Below, piece after piece: positions 25,334-34,545 of a stretch of 64,000 nt of DNA. Source of the DNA: Intestinimonas sp. (GTDB lineage Bacteria > Bacillota > Clostridia > Oscillospirales > Oscillospiraceae); NCBI GenBank assembly GCA_022653075.1, contig JALCSB010000004.1, forward strand, positions 1-64,000, written 5' to 3'. A program made the translations under genes and the position numbers. The notes under the pieces are model-generated. The model was given only the letters and a program-made list of their open reading frames with translations. It was not told the DNA's origin and did not search any database. The stretch's first letter is position 1; the number at the start of each line of letters is the position of its first letter.

Positions 25334-25353
25334 TCGCCGCGGTGTTTTTTATT
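25334..25353. terminator. Right arm of the terminator split by the insertion sequence
   Basis: TCGCCGCGGTGTTTTTTATT pairs with the left arm at 24021-24040. The gph stop codon (25349-25351) lies within its T-run region, which confirms that this hairpin was the shared end of two converging genes before insertion. Confidence 0.85.
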
Positions 25354-26026
25354 TGCTTTCCGCCTGGTTCTTTTCCAGCATCTCCAGCAGGGAAGAGGGC
25401 GTATCAGCCAACGCGGCAGCGCCGTACTGTCGAAGAAAATCCGCGTCTCGAAACCCCCATGTTACAGACAGGCAGGGAAGGCCGGCATTTTTAGCCGTCT
25501 CCAGATCCACTTCGGAATCGCCAACATAGACAGCCTGGGAAGGGGAGACGTCCAGTTCCGAAAGAGCGCATAGAACAGAATCGGGCGCTGGCTTTCTGGC
25601 CACATCCGGCGATTCTCCGATTGTCACCGGAATCATGTCTTGAAAAAAAGCGCGGCACAGTTCTTTTGCCGCCTCGTCAATTTTATTGGAAACTACCGCA
25701 AGACGGAATCCATCCGCTCCCAAACGCATGAGAAGTTCAGGAATTCCGGGGTAAGGCGCTGTCTTCCTGCGCATATTCTTCGCGTAAAGGAGTCTGAAAT
25801 CAGAAAGGCACTGTGCCAATTTATCGGCTTTAGTGCCGGGCGGAACCGCGCGTGCCACTAATTTCCCAATTCCGTTTCCCACAAAGCCTCGTACTTCCTC
25901 CATGGTTCGCAGCGGCATGTGATGTTTTCTCATAGTATCGTTGACACTGTCAGTCAGGTCCTGCAACGTATCAAGCAGGGTCCCGTCCAAGTCAAAAATA
26001 ACCGCGTCATACCGGCGGTTGGTCAT
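25349..26026 (-). CDS. gph: HAD-family phosphoglycolate phosphatase-like protein
   Basis: A 225-residue HAD phosphatase with a C1-type cap. Motif I is AVIFDLDGTLLDTL, motif II VVSNK, motif III the Lys of ARKPAPDSV, and motif IV YVGDSEVDLETAKNAG. This pattern is closest to Gph/PGP-like or pyrophosphatase PpaX-like enzymes; substrate is uncertain, so the symbol is tentative. The ATG at 26026 begins the conserved region; upstream codons in the same frame belong to the intergenic region shared with the divergent amidase-domain gene. Confidence 0.85.
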   Translation of the reverse strand: MTNRRYDAVIFDLDGTLLDTLQDLTDSVNDTMRKHHMPLRTMEEVRGFVGNGIGKLVARAVPPGTKADKLAQCLSDFRLLYAKNMRRKTAPYPGIPELLMRLGADGFRLAVVSNKIDEAAKELCRAFFQDMIPVTIGESPDVARKPAPDSVLCALSELDVSPSQAVYVGDSEVDLETAKNAGLPCLSVTWGFRDADFLRQYGAAALADTPSSLLEMLEKNQAESK

Positions 26027-26117
26027 GGAACATCTCTCGCTTTCTTTCTCTATAGAGTCAAGGCAGGGAATCCCCGCATAAAATGTAATCGAGAGTTGCC
26101 AGAAAGGACTGAAGCAT

Positions 26118-26627
26118 ATGGTGACACCGCGCATAATTCCCTATGACCGCAAGGCAGCCGTCCGCTATGCGCACACCTGGGCCTATAGTCGGAATCCAGC
26201 CTATTATGACTATGAAAAGCTGGGCGGGGACTGCACAAATTTTGCCTCTCAGTGTCTCTATGCAGGTACCGGCATTATGAACTATACACCCACATTTGGC
26301 TGGTATTATCTGAACGCAAACAAGAAAGCTCCCGCATGGACCAGCGTACTTTATTTTTTTCAGTTCATCACGCGGTCGGAAAAAAGCCCAGGGCCGTTTG
26401 GAATAGAAACCACGCTGGACAAACTGCTGCCCGCTGATTTTATCCAGCTCCGCTTTACCGATAAAGGATTCGGACATACGCCCATCGTCGTGGCGACGGG
26501 GGACCCTCCTACGCCGGAAAACACCTTGGTCGCCGCACACTCCTACGACGCGGATTGGAGGCCACTCAGTTCATATCAGTATCGGGAGTTCCGGTGCCTT
26601 CATATTTTGGGTGCAAATCCTCACTGA
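26118..26627 (+). CDS. Amidase_6-domain (putative cysteine amidase) protein
   Basis: A 169-residue protein matching what I know as the Amidase_6 putative amidase domain, common in Clostridia and Bacilli. Near the N-terminus YDRKAAVRYAHTWA precedes GGDCTNFASQCLYAG, with the presumed catalytic Cys, and KGFGHTPIVVAT supplies a His. No signal peptide is visible, so it may act inside the forespore/mother cell or be exported by another route. The true substrate is unknown. It is divergent from gph with 91 bp between starts. Confidence 0.8.
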   Translation: MVTPRIIPYDRKAAVRYAHTWAYSRNPAYYDYEKLGGDCTNFASQCLYAGTGIMNYTPTFGWYYLNANKKAPAWTSVLYFFQFITRSEKSPGPFGIETTLDKLLPADFIQLRFTDKGFGHTPIVVATGDPPTPENTLVAAHSYDADWRPLSSYQYREFRCLHILGANPH

Positions 26628-26660
26628 TCTGGTTTTCCCGGCTGAAGAAAATTTGTAACC

Positions 26661-27131
26661 TTATTTTTTTTGTTTCTTTTGCTGGGCTAAAAAACGTGTA
26701 AAACGTGCAATTAGAATTGTTAAGCCGGTACCAAGTGCAAAGCCCGCACTGTCAATCCAGACGTCCTTAATTTGGCTTGTCCGATTGTTAAACATCTGAA
26801 TGGTTTCATCAATTACCGCCACGGAAAGGCCAGCCAGCGCCAATCCCGGCAAATGTCCTCGAATCGTTTTATGCTTCAGGATAACCAAGGTTGTCAGTAC
26901 CGCGCCCAGTGCAGCATACTCTGTTACATGTGCCAGCTTTCGGATATGCCCCGAGGTAAACCAAGTAGTGGCTGCTCTTTCTGAACTCTCGTAGCAGTGG
27001 GTCACTACCCCGCCTACCATTGCAGTAACAGCATCGCTGATTGCGTTAGACTGCTTTTCCGGAACCATGGAGTTACCCCAGATGAAGCAAAATATTAAAA
27101 TAATAAGAATGGTAAGCAGCTTCTTTTTCAT
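26661..27131 (-). CDS. VanZ-like family membrane protein
   Basis: A 156-residue membrane protein with about four hydrophobic segments. IRKLAHVTEYAALGAVL and AVIDETIQMFNNRTSQIKDVWIDSAG are the conserved VanZ-like core (H-x-x-E-Y and D-E-x-x-Q-x-F ... R-x-x-x-x-D-x-x-x-D). VanZ-like proteins are widespread in Firmicutes; teicoplanin resistance is known for one member, while most have no assigned role. No other glycopeptide-resistance genes lie nearby. It ends the galE-rfbA-vanZ group. Confidence 0.88.
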   Translation of the reverse strand: MKKKLLTILIILIFCFIWGNSMVPEKQSNAISDAVTAMVGGVVTHCYESSERAATTWFTSGHIRKLAHVTEYAALGAVLTTLVILKHKTIRGHLPGLALAGLSVAVIDETIQMFNNRTSQIKDVWIDSAGFALGTGLTILIARFTRFLAQQKKQKK

Positions 27132-27155
27132 ACCTTCGACCCTATTTCGTTTGAC

Positions 27156-28022
27156 TCAGCCTTTGCACTTTGAGAGAATGTATTTTCCGTATCTTGTCTT
27201 CTCAAGCGCTTTTCCCAGCCGGCATAATTCTTCCGTCGTAATCCAACCACTCTGGCAGGCGATCTCCTCAATGCAGGCTACGTAATGGCCCGTCGTATGC
27301 TGAAGCTCCTGAATCACCCGCGCCGCCTCCAGAAGACTGTCCTCCGTTCCTGCATCCAGCCAGACAAAGTCTCTGCCCAGCGTTACCACGTTCAGCTCAT
27401 CCAGTTCCAGATAAGCATTGTTTACAGACGTGATCTCCAGCTCGCCCCTGGCGGAGGGCTGTACCCTTTTGGCAATTTCGACAACACGGTTATCATAAAA
27501 ATATAAACCGGGAACAATGTAGTTGGACTTGGGGTGTTGCGGTTTTTCCTCAATGCTGATGGCCTTGCCTTTGGCGTCAAATTCCACCACGCCAAATGCG
27601 CGTGGATCATCTACATAGCAGCCAAAAATCGTGGCGCCTGTTTTGTTCTGCTGCGCTTTCAGCAGACAGTCCCGGAGACCTTTTCCGTAGAATACATTGT
27701 CTCCCAGCACCAGACATACGGAATCTCCGCCGATGAATTCCTCACCAATTATAAACGCATCGGCGATGCCGCGCTGGACAAATTGCTCCTGATAGGAGAT
27801 CTGCATTCCCAGCTGGCTGCCATCACCCAACAGACGTTCAAAGGGCTCCTTATCATCGGGCGGTACAATTACCAGGACCTCCCGGATACCCGCCTGCTGC
27901 AAAACTGCCAGCGGGTAATAGAGCATAGGCTTATCAAAAATGGGTAGTAACGGTTTACAGACCGGCTTGGTCATGGGATAGAGCCGGGTGCCTTTGCCTG
28001 CGGCTAAAATAATTCCTTTCAT
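27156..28022 (-). CDS. rfbA: Glucose-1-phosphate thymidylyltransferase RfbA
   Basis: Makes dTDP-glucose from dTTP and glucose 1-phosphate, the first step to dTDP-rhamnose and other deoxysugars. The 288 residues carry the canonical signature KGIILAAGKGTRLYPMTKPV, then KPMLYYPLAVLQQAG, LVLGDNVFYG and ISIEEKPQHPKSN. The ATG at 28022 has AGAGGTGG upstream. The partner genes rfbB, rfbC and rfbD are not in the window, so they must be elsewhere. galE is 26 bp upstream in the same direction, making a nucleotide-sugar operon. Confidence 0.96.
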   Translation of the reverse strand: MKGIILAAGKGTRLYPMTKPVCKPLLPIFDKPMLYYPLAVLQQAGIREVLVIVPPDDKEPFERLLGDGSQLGMQISYQEQFVQRGIADAFIIGEEFIGGDSVCLVLGDNVFYGKGLRDCLLKAQQNKTGATIFGCYVDDPRAFGVVEFDAKGKAISIEEKPQHPKSNYIVPGLYFYDNRVVEIAKRVQPSARGELEITSVNNAYLELDELNVVTLGRDFVWLDAGTEDSLLEAARVIQELQHTTGHYVACIEEIACQSGWITTEELCRLGKALEKTRYGKYILSKCKG

Positions 28023-28048
28023 ATGTGTATCCACCTCTTAAAATATGT

Positions 28049-29038
28049 TCAGACCTGGAATCCGTTCGGATGGGTATGATGCCATCTCCACGCGGTTGCG
28101 ATTATCGTCTCCAAATCGTTATACTCTGGTTTCCATCCCAAAATTGAGTTTGCTTTTTCGCTGGAAGCAATCAGCTGTGCGGGATCACCAACACGGCGCG
28201 CTGCAATCTCCGCCGGAATCGGATGCCCGGTCACTTTTCGAGCCGTCTCAATGACCTCTTTTACCGAAAAGCCAACGCCATTGCCCAGGTTAAAGATATC
28301 ACTTTGCCCGCCATGATTCAAATATTCAAGTGCCAGAATATGCGCCTGTGCCAAATCGGTGACGTGAATATAATCGCGAACGCAGGTACCGTCCGTGGTC
28401 GGATAATCATCCCCAAAGATCATAATTTTCTCCCGCTGCCCATTTGGAACCTGTAGAATCAGCGGAATTAAATGACTTTCGGGACAGTGTGCCTCTCCGA
28501 TGGCGCCGGAAGCATGTGCCCCGGAGGCGTTAAAATAGCGCAGGGAAACATAGCGCAGACCATGTGCCTGCGCGGTCCATTTAAACATTTTTTCCATAGA
28601 TAATTTTGTCTCGCCATAGCAGTTTGTGGGGACCGTCACATCCGTCTCTAAAATCGGGACATGCTTTGGCTCACCGTAAGTTGCGGCAGTAGAGGAAAAC
28701 ACAATTCTGTCCACGCCGTTTGCCACCATGGATTCCAGCAAAACCTTAGTTCCACAGAGATTGTTGTCATAATACTTCAGTGGATTAGTCATACTTTCTC
28801 CCACAAGCGAATAGGCAGCAAAATGAATGACACCGTCAATCTTTTCCTTTTGAAAAATAGAATCCAAAAATGCGCGGTCATGCAAATCTCCTTGATAAAA
28901 CCTTGCCTTTGGGTGCACGGCTTCCCGATGACCTGTGGCCAGATTATCCACAACGACAACATCTCGGCCTGAATCAATCAGTTGGTAGACGGTATGAGAG
29001 CCGATGTAGCCAGCTCCACCTAATACTAGAATCGCCAT
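28049..29038 (-). CDS. galE: UDP-glucose 4-epimerase GalE
   Basis: Interconverts UDP-glucose and UDP-galactose. A 329-residue extended short-chain dehydrogenase: [14 protein letters not shown] is the NAD loop, [10 protein letters not shown] and [12 protein letters not shown] supply the Ser and the Y-x-x-x-K catalytic pair, and [15 protein letters not shown] plus [17 protein letters not shown] are typical GalE substrate-site motifs. GGAGAAATTACG precedes the ATG. It heads the galE-rfbA-vanZ transcription unit; the 520-bp region upstream separates it from a divergent chemoreceptor gene. Confidence 0.95.
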   Translation of the reverse strand: MAILVLGGAGYIGSHTVYQLIDSGRDVVVVDNLATGHREAVHPKARFYQGDLHDRAFLDSIFQKEKIDGVIHFAAYSLVGESMTNPLKYYDNNLCGTKVLLESMVANGVDRIVFSSTAATYGEPKHVPILETDVTVPTNCYGETKLSMEKMFKWTAQAHGLRYVSLRYFNASGAHASGAIGEAHCPESHLIPLILQVPNGQREKIMIFGDDYPTTDGTCVRDYIHVTDLAQAHILALEYLNHGGQSDIFNLGNGVGFSVKEVIETARKVTGHPIPAEIAARRVGDPAQLIASSEKANSILGWKPEYNDLETIIATAWRWHHTHPNGFQV

Positions 29039-29197
29039 CGTAATTTCTCCTTTTATACCCTAACGAATAATCTAAAACTCATTTTCCAAAGTCTGTCAGC
29101 TCAAAGAATTTTAAACCATGTTGTATTGAAACAAATATAGCAGAATATCATTACATTGTAAACTGGGATTGACCAGAATAAGCCAGAAAGATACGGA

Positions 29198-29249
29198 ATC
29201 ATAAGGTCACCGCTGGCACCATAAATGGCGCCAGCGGTGACCTTATGAT
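29198..29249. repeat. 52-nt palindrome with perfect 20-bp arms
   Basis: ATCATAAGGTCACCGCTGGC and GCCAGCGGTGACCTTATGAT are exact reverse complements separated by 12 bases that can pair further (CCAT/ATGG). It lies between divergent galE and the chemoreceptor gene, where neither needs a terminator, and no T-run follows. The rest of 29039-29558 is AT-rich and shows no coding frame and no riboswitch I recognise, apart from the promoter at 29342. Confidence 0.8.
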
Positions 29250-29341
29250 CTATTTCCTATATATTCAACGGTATTGATATCATGTTTTCTATAAAAAATA
29301 TTTATAATTACTGGCTAATTCGCTGTTTTTCGACAACAGCA

Positions 29342-29369
29342 TTGACTTTTTGGTAAAGTATGGTATGAT
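29342..29369 (+). promoter_or_regulatory. Predicted sigma-A promoter of the chemoreceptor gene
   Basis: TTGACT, a 16-base spacer, TATGAT. If used, it gives a leader of about 185 bases with no recognised structured element. A second -10-like TATAAT occurs near 29399. A flagellar sigma-D promoter was looked for and not seen. Confidence 0.5.
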
Positions 29370-29558
29370 AGATTACAGATTTTCTAGAAAATTCTAATAT
29401 AATTTATAAAATGTTACTTTTTTCTATTTTTTACATGGATTATTGCAACAATTTAGAAGGGAAGACAATCCAACAACGACAGTTTCTTCACCGATCTTTT
29501 GGGTGTTAGGACGTATCATCTTTTATACAAATTTTAAAGCATGGGGAGAGACAAAAAC

Positions 29559-31652
29559 GTGAACGTAAAAAGATCACAAGCGAAAAAAGAATGCAGCAAT
29601 AGTCTGAAAGTACATCATTCAAGGAGCAAATCCATTAAGAAAACACTATTGTTCGGTATTGTTAGTCTAGCGGTCGCCATTACCATTCTTTGTGGAATAG
29701 CCAACGCTTTTATTCTCTATCGAGAGACTATGGATAGTGTACATACAAGATTGAGTGAGGTTGCAACCGCATATAGCGAATCCGTTGAGAATGCGATTAA
29801 TACTTTTAAAACAAGGGCGGAGGCCATCGCCCAGGACCAAATTATATTGAATGATTCGCTTCCCATTGAGGAAAGAAAAGAACAAATGAAAAAACTGGCG
29901 GATAAATTTGATTTTGTGGAAGTAATCGTCGTTAATGGAGAAGGAACAACAACCAATGGTGCAAATATTAGTGATCGTGACTATTTTCAGAGATCGCTAA
30001 CTGGCGAGACCGTCGTATCCTCCACTGTGGTCAGAAAAACAGATTCCTCCATCACTCTTATGGTTTCGGCTAAAGCGGAAGGATACAATGGGATTATTAT
30101 CGGCGTACTATCAAGCGATACGTTTAGTAAAATGATTGACAACGTCAGCATTGGTACGTCAGGATATGGTTTCATTATTGATGCAGATGGCAAAGTCATT
30201 GCTGATAAGAACCGTGAAAACGTAACCAATCAGGTTAATTATATAGAAAAAGCAAAGGAAGACAGTTCTTACTCTGGAGCGGCGTCTGTTATCCAGAATA
30301 TGATCTCTGGAAAGACAGATACGCAAAAAATAGAATTTCAGGGAACCAGTCAGACGGTAGGCTACAGAAGTATTTCCAATACAGATGGCTGGTCGATTGG
30401 GGTTATCGTCAGAACCTCAGAATTGATGGGGAGCTTTTATACATCGATTTATACCACCATTGGCCTAACTATCCTGTTCATGGTACTATCCTTTGTCATC
30501 GCATTTCGAATTGCGACTTCGATGTCCAACCCAATTGTGGAGCTGGTAAAAAGGATGGAGGCCTTAGCGGAAGGCGATTTGCATTCGGCGGTTCCGCAGA
30601 TTCAGCGGGAAGATGAAATCGGAACCCTGTCAAAATCCTTTACGGGTACTGTTGACAGTTTAAATAGTTTTGTTAGCGAAATATCACAAATTTTATCCTC
30701 ACTCGCGCAAGGTGATTGTACCGTTAGCCCGATTCTAGATTACAAAGGGGACTTTGTTCAAATTAAGAACTCCCTGAATGTCATCATACTCAACTTAAAT
30801 ACTATATTTGCTAAAATCAAAGCATCCTCCGTCCAGGTGGCAAGTGGGTCAAATCAGGTCTCAGCAGCATCCCAGGCACTTGCATCGGGAGCTGCTGAGC
30901 AGGCATCGACGGTGGAAGAACTGACTGCTTCGATTACCAGTATCTCTCAGCAGGCTGAACAGAATACGGACAATGTCCGCAGTGCGATGAAATATGTGGC
31001 GGAATCCAATTCCAGTGTGACGGAAGGGAATACCCACATGAAAAATCTAAATACTGCCATGGATGAAATCAGCGCATCTTCTAAAAAAATATCCCATATC
31101 ACAAAGGTTATTGAGGACATTGCGTTCCAGACTAATATTCTCTCTCTGAATGCCGCCATCGAGGCCGCACGTGCCGGAACAGCCGGAAAAGGCTTTGCCG
31201 TGGTGGCTGATGAGGTACGTAATTTGGCGGAAAAATCCGCTGAGGCCGCTAAACAGACAACAGAACTGATCCAACATTCTGTCTCCACGGTAGCGGTAGG
31301 AGCGGAGATATCCGAAAAGACGGCACAGGTGCTGCAGGAAATCGCCCAGAAAGCAGAACTTGTCAATCAAGCGATCCAGCAGATTGAGACGGCCTCCGCC
31401 GCCCAAACCGAATCGATTGAACAAATTACACAAGGTTTGTCCCAGGTATCCACCGTGGTACAGACCAATGCCGCTACTGCAGAGGAAAGCTCGGCCTCCA
31501 GCGAAGAGTTGGCCTCCCAGGCACAGATTCTTCAAGCGGAGGTTTCCGCGCTTAAATTGACGGACATGGAAGCGACTAACCCAGAGGGCGGTGGCCATCT
31601 GTCTCAAACGTCCAATGACACCGAGCCGGCTTTAGCATCCGCCAAATATTAA
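29559..31652 (+). CDS. Methyl-accepting chemotaxis protein with extracellular dCache sensor
   Basis: A 697-residue transmembrane chemoreceptor. A basic N-tail is followed by TM1 at about residues 30-52 and a periplasmic-type Cache domain of about 240 residues including [16 protein letters not shown] and [17 protein letters not shown]2 ([17 protein letters not shown]) leads to a HAMP region, then a long coiled-coil signalling domain whose hairpin tip reads [37 protein letters not shown]. The GTG at 29559 has GGGGAGAG eight bases upstream; an ATG at 29541 overlaps that site. Ligand unknown. No flagellar or other che genes are in the window. Confidence 0.92.
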   Translation: MNVKRSQAKKECSNSLKVHHSRSKSIKKTLLFGIVSLAVAITILCGIANAFILYRETMDSVHTRLSEVATAYSESVENAINTFKTRAEAIAQDQIILNDSLPIEERKEQMKKLADKFDFVEVIVVNGEGTTTNGANISDRDYFQRSLTGETVVSSTVVRKTDSSITLMVSAKAEGYNGIIIGVLSSDTFSKMIDNVSIGTSGYGFIIDADGKVIADKNRENVTNQVNYIEKAKEDSSYSGAASVIQNMISGKTDTQKIEFQGTSQTVGYRSISNTDGWSIGVIVRTSELMGSFYTSIYTTIGLTILFMVLSFVIAFRIATSMSNPIVELVKRMEALAEGDLHSAVPQIQREDEIGTLSKSFTGTVDSLNSFVSEISQILSSLAQGDCTVSPILDYKGDFVQIKNSLNVIILNLNTIFAKIKASSVQVASGSNQVSAASQALASGAAEQASTVEELTASITSISQQAEQNTDNVRSAMKYVAESNSSVTEGNTHMKNLNTAMDEISASSKKISHITKVIEDIAFQTNILSLNAAIEAARAGTAGKGFAVVADEVRNLAEKSAEAAKQTTELIQHSVSTVAVGAEISEKTAQVLQEIAQKAELVNQAIQQIETASAAQTESIEQITQGLSQVSTVVQTNAATAEESSASSEELASQAQILQAEVSALKLTDMEATNPEGGGHLSQTSNDTEPALASAKY

Positions 31653-31692
31653 GCTGTCGGCCTGAACCGTTTGGGAATTTCCTTCATAGTAG

Positions 31693-31740
31693 AAAAAGCA
31701 GTGGATATGCGACCGTTATGTCGCATATCCACTGCTTTTT
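31693..31740. terminator. Bidirectional terminator between the chemoreceptor and tyrosine recombinase genes
   Basis: AAAAAGCAGTGGATATGCGA (plus a following C) pairs perfectly with its complement around a CGTTAT loop, a 21-bp stem flanked by A-run and T-run. It serves both converging genes. Confidence 0.92.
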
Positions 31741-31778
31741 CTATTTCATTTGTCCGGCGCCGGACCGAATGAATACGA

Positions 31779-32783
31779 TCACGCTTTTTTTTGTCTATTT
31801 TTCCTGATATGGGCCAACGGATTGGCTTTCGCGGCCGTTCGCAGATTCTCATTGTCTACATGCGTATAAATTTCAGTTGTATTTAAATGATCATGTCCCA
31901 AAACCTCCTGCAGCGTGCGGACATCCACTCCATTTTGCAGCATCAGCGTGGCGGCCGTATGGCGCAGCTTATGTGGTGAATACTTGCTGCTGTCCAGACC
32001 CGCCGCTGTAAGATGCTTTTTGACCAGCTTTTCTACCGCCGATTTGGTAATACGGGTCCGGCGCTGGCTGAGAAAGAGTGCGTTTTTATCAATCGCGCTT
32101 CCACGCACCGCCAAGTAGTCATCCAGCGCCTGTATACAGGCGTCATTCAAAAAAACAACCCGCTCTTTATTTCCTTTTCCGAGCACTTTCAGCTGCTCGC
32201 CCCGGACATCGGTAAGATTCAGTCCAATTAGTTCAGAAATACGCAGCCCACAATTGAGAAACAGGGTCAGAATGCAGTAATCTCTCTCCCTGAATTTTCC
32301 ATCTACGGCGTTCAGAAGGTCCAAACTATTCTTCAAATTCAGATAGCGGGGAAGCGTCTTTTTTAGCCTCGGGCTGTCCAGATCCTGCATGGGATTGGCC
32401 GACAGCAGTTTGGCCTTGTTGGTAAGATACCTGAAAAAGGAACGAATGGTGGCAATTTTACGCGCACGGGCCGCGGGACTCAGTCCATAAGATGTATCCG
32501 GACTGTTGGGATGCTGTGCGCGTTCCCGGCTCAGGTAGGCCATATACTGATAGACATCATTCAGTGTTACGCTGCGTACCAGTTCAAGATCAACGGGGTC
32601 AATACTGATTGTATCCCAAGCGGTATCCTGTGGAACGCGGCCGCGTTCCAGCAGAATAAAGCGGAAAAAATTGCGCAGATCCAGAAAGTACTCATCAACA
32701 GTCCGTTTAGAATGTCCCTGAATGGTTTCATGATATGTTAAAAACTGCCGAATAATCGGCGGCGCGTCAACTCTATAATCCAT
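31779..32783 (-). CDS. Tyrosine recombinase of the XerC/XerD type
   Basis: A 334-residue site-specific recombinase. The N-terminal SAM-like core-binding domain covers about residues 5-130, and the catalytic domain follows. Arg I lies in NCGLRISELIGLN, the Lys in KGNKERVV, His-Arg in SPHKLRHTAATLM, His III in LGHDHLNTTEIYTHV, which also carries the nucleophile Tyr. It could be the XerC partner of the XerD at 62576. The start at 32783 is by homology; no good ribosome site lies before it, and the frame is open for 33 more codons over a hairpin at 32818. Confidence 0.85.
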   Translation of the reverse strand: MDYRVDAPPIIRQFLTYHETIQGHSKRTVDEYFLDLRNFFRFILLERGRVPQDTAWDTISIDPVDLELVRSVTLNDVYQYMAYLSRERAQHPNSPDTSYGLSPAARARKIATIRSFFRYLTNKAKLLSANPMQDLDSPRLKKTLPRYLNLKNSLDLLNAVDGKFRERDYCILTLFLNCGLRISELIGLNLTDVRGEQLKVLGKGNKERVVFLNDACIQALDDYLAVRGSAIDKNALFLSQRRTRITKSAVEKLVKKHLTAAGLDSSKYSPHKLRHTAATLMLQNGVDVRTLQEVLGHDHLNTTEIYTHVDNENLRTAAKANPLAHIRKNRQKKA

Positions 32784-32817
32784 AAAAAACAGCGGAGGGG
32801 AGGTTTTTGCCTCCCTC

Positions 32818-32849
32818 AGAGTAAACAAAATTTTTATTTTGTTTACTCT
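32818..32849. repeat. 14-bp inverted repeat overlapping the 5' end of the recombinase frame
   Basis: AGAGTAAACAAAAT and ATTTTGTTTACTCT are exact reverse complements around a TTTT loop. It lies 35 bp upstream of the chosen recombinase start, within the possible N-terminal extension. It may be an operator, an mRNA hairpin hiding the translation start, or a recombination site. Confidence 0.75.
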
Positions 32850-33039
32850 TAATTCTATCTCCGCGTCCCTCCTCCTCACCATTGCTGCGTTTATCTTATC
32901 ACATTCTGAAATTCAGCAAAAGAGTTTTACCTGCACTTATTGATCGCTATGTCTCTCTTTGATAAACATATTTTAACGAATTTTGTTCAAACTATATCTG
33001 CTAATACTAATACAAAGTGAGAAAGTGAGCGGAACCGTT

Positions 33040-33225
33040 ATGAGTCTTATGATTTGCACCAGTGACTGCATCTACCAGCAAAACGGATATTGTTCTCTGG
33101 CGCGGGCCGGCTCCACCGGAACACCTGGGCCGACGGAATCCTGTGTCAATTTTGTACCACGCCGTGCTTCCTCACAAAATCGCGGCCAGAGTTTCCCGAA
33201 TGTTTCGTACCCGGATGAGCTGTAA
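33040..33225 (+). CDS. Small cysteine-rich protein (DUF1540-like)
   Basis: A 61-residue protein beginning MSLMICTSDCIYQQNGYCSL and continuing to a C-V-N-F. The pattern C-x3-C-x5-G-x-C ... C-x-x-F resembles small Clostridia proteins sometimes labelled hydroxymyristoyl-ACP dehydratase or DUF1540, whose real role is unknown; a metal or redox site is likely from the four cysteines. Its last 54 bp overlap the 3' end of radA on the other strand. The start could also be the ATG at 33049; the ribosome site is weak in either case. Confidence 0.6.
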   Translation: MSLMICTSDCIYQQNGYCSLARAGSTGTPGPTESCVNFVPRRASSQNRGQSFPNVSYPDEL

Positions 33226-34545
33226 TCCTTCCGGCTCCGCCACTTTTTCGCTGCCCCGCATGGGAATGAGGCATTTGGTGAATCCAAGCCTTTGCACCTC
33301 GGAGAGTCGTTGGTTTAGCGTACTGACCGATCGCAGTTCGCCGGTGAGTCCAACCTCCCCCACCGCGGCCAGATCATTCGGGACCGGCCGGTCCCGAAAG
33401 CTGGACGCCATGGCGACTACTGCGGCCAGGTCGGCGGCAGGCTCGTCCACGGAAAGGCCGCCGATTACATTTACATAAGCATCACAGGTGTTGACCATCA
33501 AGCCGCCCCGCTTCTCCAGTACCGCAAGCAGCAACATGGCGCGGTTGTAGTCAAATCCATTGCTGGTCCGGCGCGGATTTCCAAAGCCGGATGGTGCCAG
33601 AAGTGCCTGTATTTCCGCCAGGACAGGCCGTGCGCCCTCCATAATGCACGCCACACAGGTCCCAGGTGCATCGACCGGCCGTCCGGAAAGCAACAGTTCC
33701 GACGGATTGGGAACCTGGGACAGCCCACCGTCCTCCATTTCAAAAACGCCGATTTCATTGGTAGCACCAAATCTGTTCTTAGCGGCATGTAAAATTCGGT
33801 ACGACATATGGGACTCCCCCTCAAAATAGAGAACGCAGTCCACCATATGCTCCAAGACCTTTGGCCCAGCAATGGAGCCCTCTTTATTGACATGTCCAAT
33901 CACAAAGACGGTGATGTTTTGCCCCTTTGCCAACTGCATCAAAGCCATGGTACAGTCCTTTACCTGCCCAATACTCCCCGGTGCCGTGGTAAGGTCGCTG
34001 TTGTACATTGTCTGAATGGAATCTACAATCAGCACATCCGGACGCATCTCCAAAACAGACTCGATCATACTGCCCATGTCGGTTTCCGTGAGAAGGTACA
34101 AATTGTCATCGTGTACGTCCAGCCGCTCTGCCCGCAGTTTAATTTGGCGCTCCGATTCCTCACCGGAAACGTATAATACTTTCGCAAAATGGCATAGTTG
34201 GCCGCATATTTGCAGCATCAGGGTGGATTTTCCAATTCCCGGCGCACCGCCTACCAATACCAGCGAGCCGCGAACCGCACCGCCGCCCAGTACGCGGTCC
34301 AGCTCGGACAGGCCAGTATGAAACCGAAGCTCATCGGTGGTCTCCACCTCTGAAATCCGCTTTGGGCGGCTTCTCTGCCTATCGTGGGAGTTACGCTTGC
34401 TCCCCCCCGCCGCACGAGTTTTTATGCCGGTTTCCGCTGGCTGTTCCACAATAGTGTTCCAGCTTCCGCAGGCTGGACATTTGCCCTGCCATTTTGGCGT
34501 TTCATTTCCGCACTCCGTACAGTAAAAAACAGTTTTTGCCTTCAA
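33172..34545 (-). CDS. radA: DNA repair protein RadA (Sms)
   Basis: A branch-migrating helicase related to RecA that processes recombination intermediates. The 457-residue protein has an N-terminal zinc finger (CTECGNETPKWQGKCPACGSW), a Walker A motif (LVGGAPGIGKSTLM), the RadA-specific KNRFG within AAKNRFGATNEIGVFEM, and a C-terminal Lon-like domain (DEPAADLAAVVAMASSFRDR). The start is TTG at 34545, ten bases after AGGAGG, overlapping the cwlD stop as TTGA. Its 3' end is overlapped in antisense by a small cysteine-rich ORF. Confidence 0.95.
   Translation of the reverse strand: MKAKTVFYCTECGNETPKWQGKCPACGSWNTIVEQPAETGIKTRAAGGSKRNSHDRQRSRPKRISEVETTDELRFHTGLSELDRVLGGGAVRGSLVLVGGAPGIGKSTLMLQICGQLCHFAKVLYVSGEESERQIKLRAERLDVHDDNLYLLTETDMGSMIESVLEMRPDVLIVDSIQTMYNSDLTTAPGSIGQVKDCTMALMQLAKGQNITVFVIGHVNKEGSIAGPKVLEHMVDCVLYFEGESHMSYRILHAAKNRFGATNEIGVFEMEDGGLSQVPNPSELLLSGRPVDAPGTCVACIMEGARPVLAEIQALLAPSGFGNPRRTSNGFDYNRAMLLLAVLEKRGGLMVNTCDAYVNVIGGLSVDEPAADLAAVVAMASSFRDRPVPNDLAAVGEVGLTGELRSVSTLNQRLSEVQRLGFTKCLIPMRGSEKVAEPEGLQLIRVRNIRETLAAIL

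Noticed and set aside
29198..29249. The 52-nt palindrome as a normal gene terminator
   Set aside because: It lies between divergent genes and has no T-run on either strand, so it is listed as a repeat instead.
29370..29558. Cyclic-di-GMP riboswitch in the chemoreceptor leader
   Set aside because: The long leader suggested one, but the conserved GEMM blocks are absent; the region is simply AT-rich.
31779..32783. The tyrosine recombinase as part of the cotJC elements
   Set aside because: It lies outside both repeat-bounded intervals, beyond radA and cwlD, and belongs to a different recombinase class.
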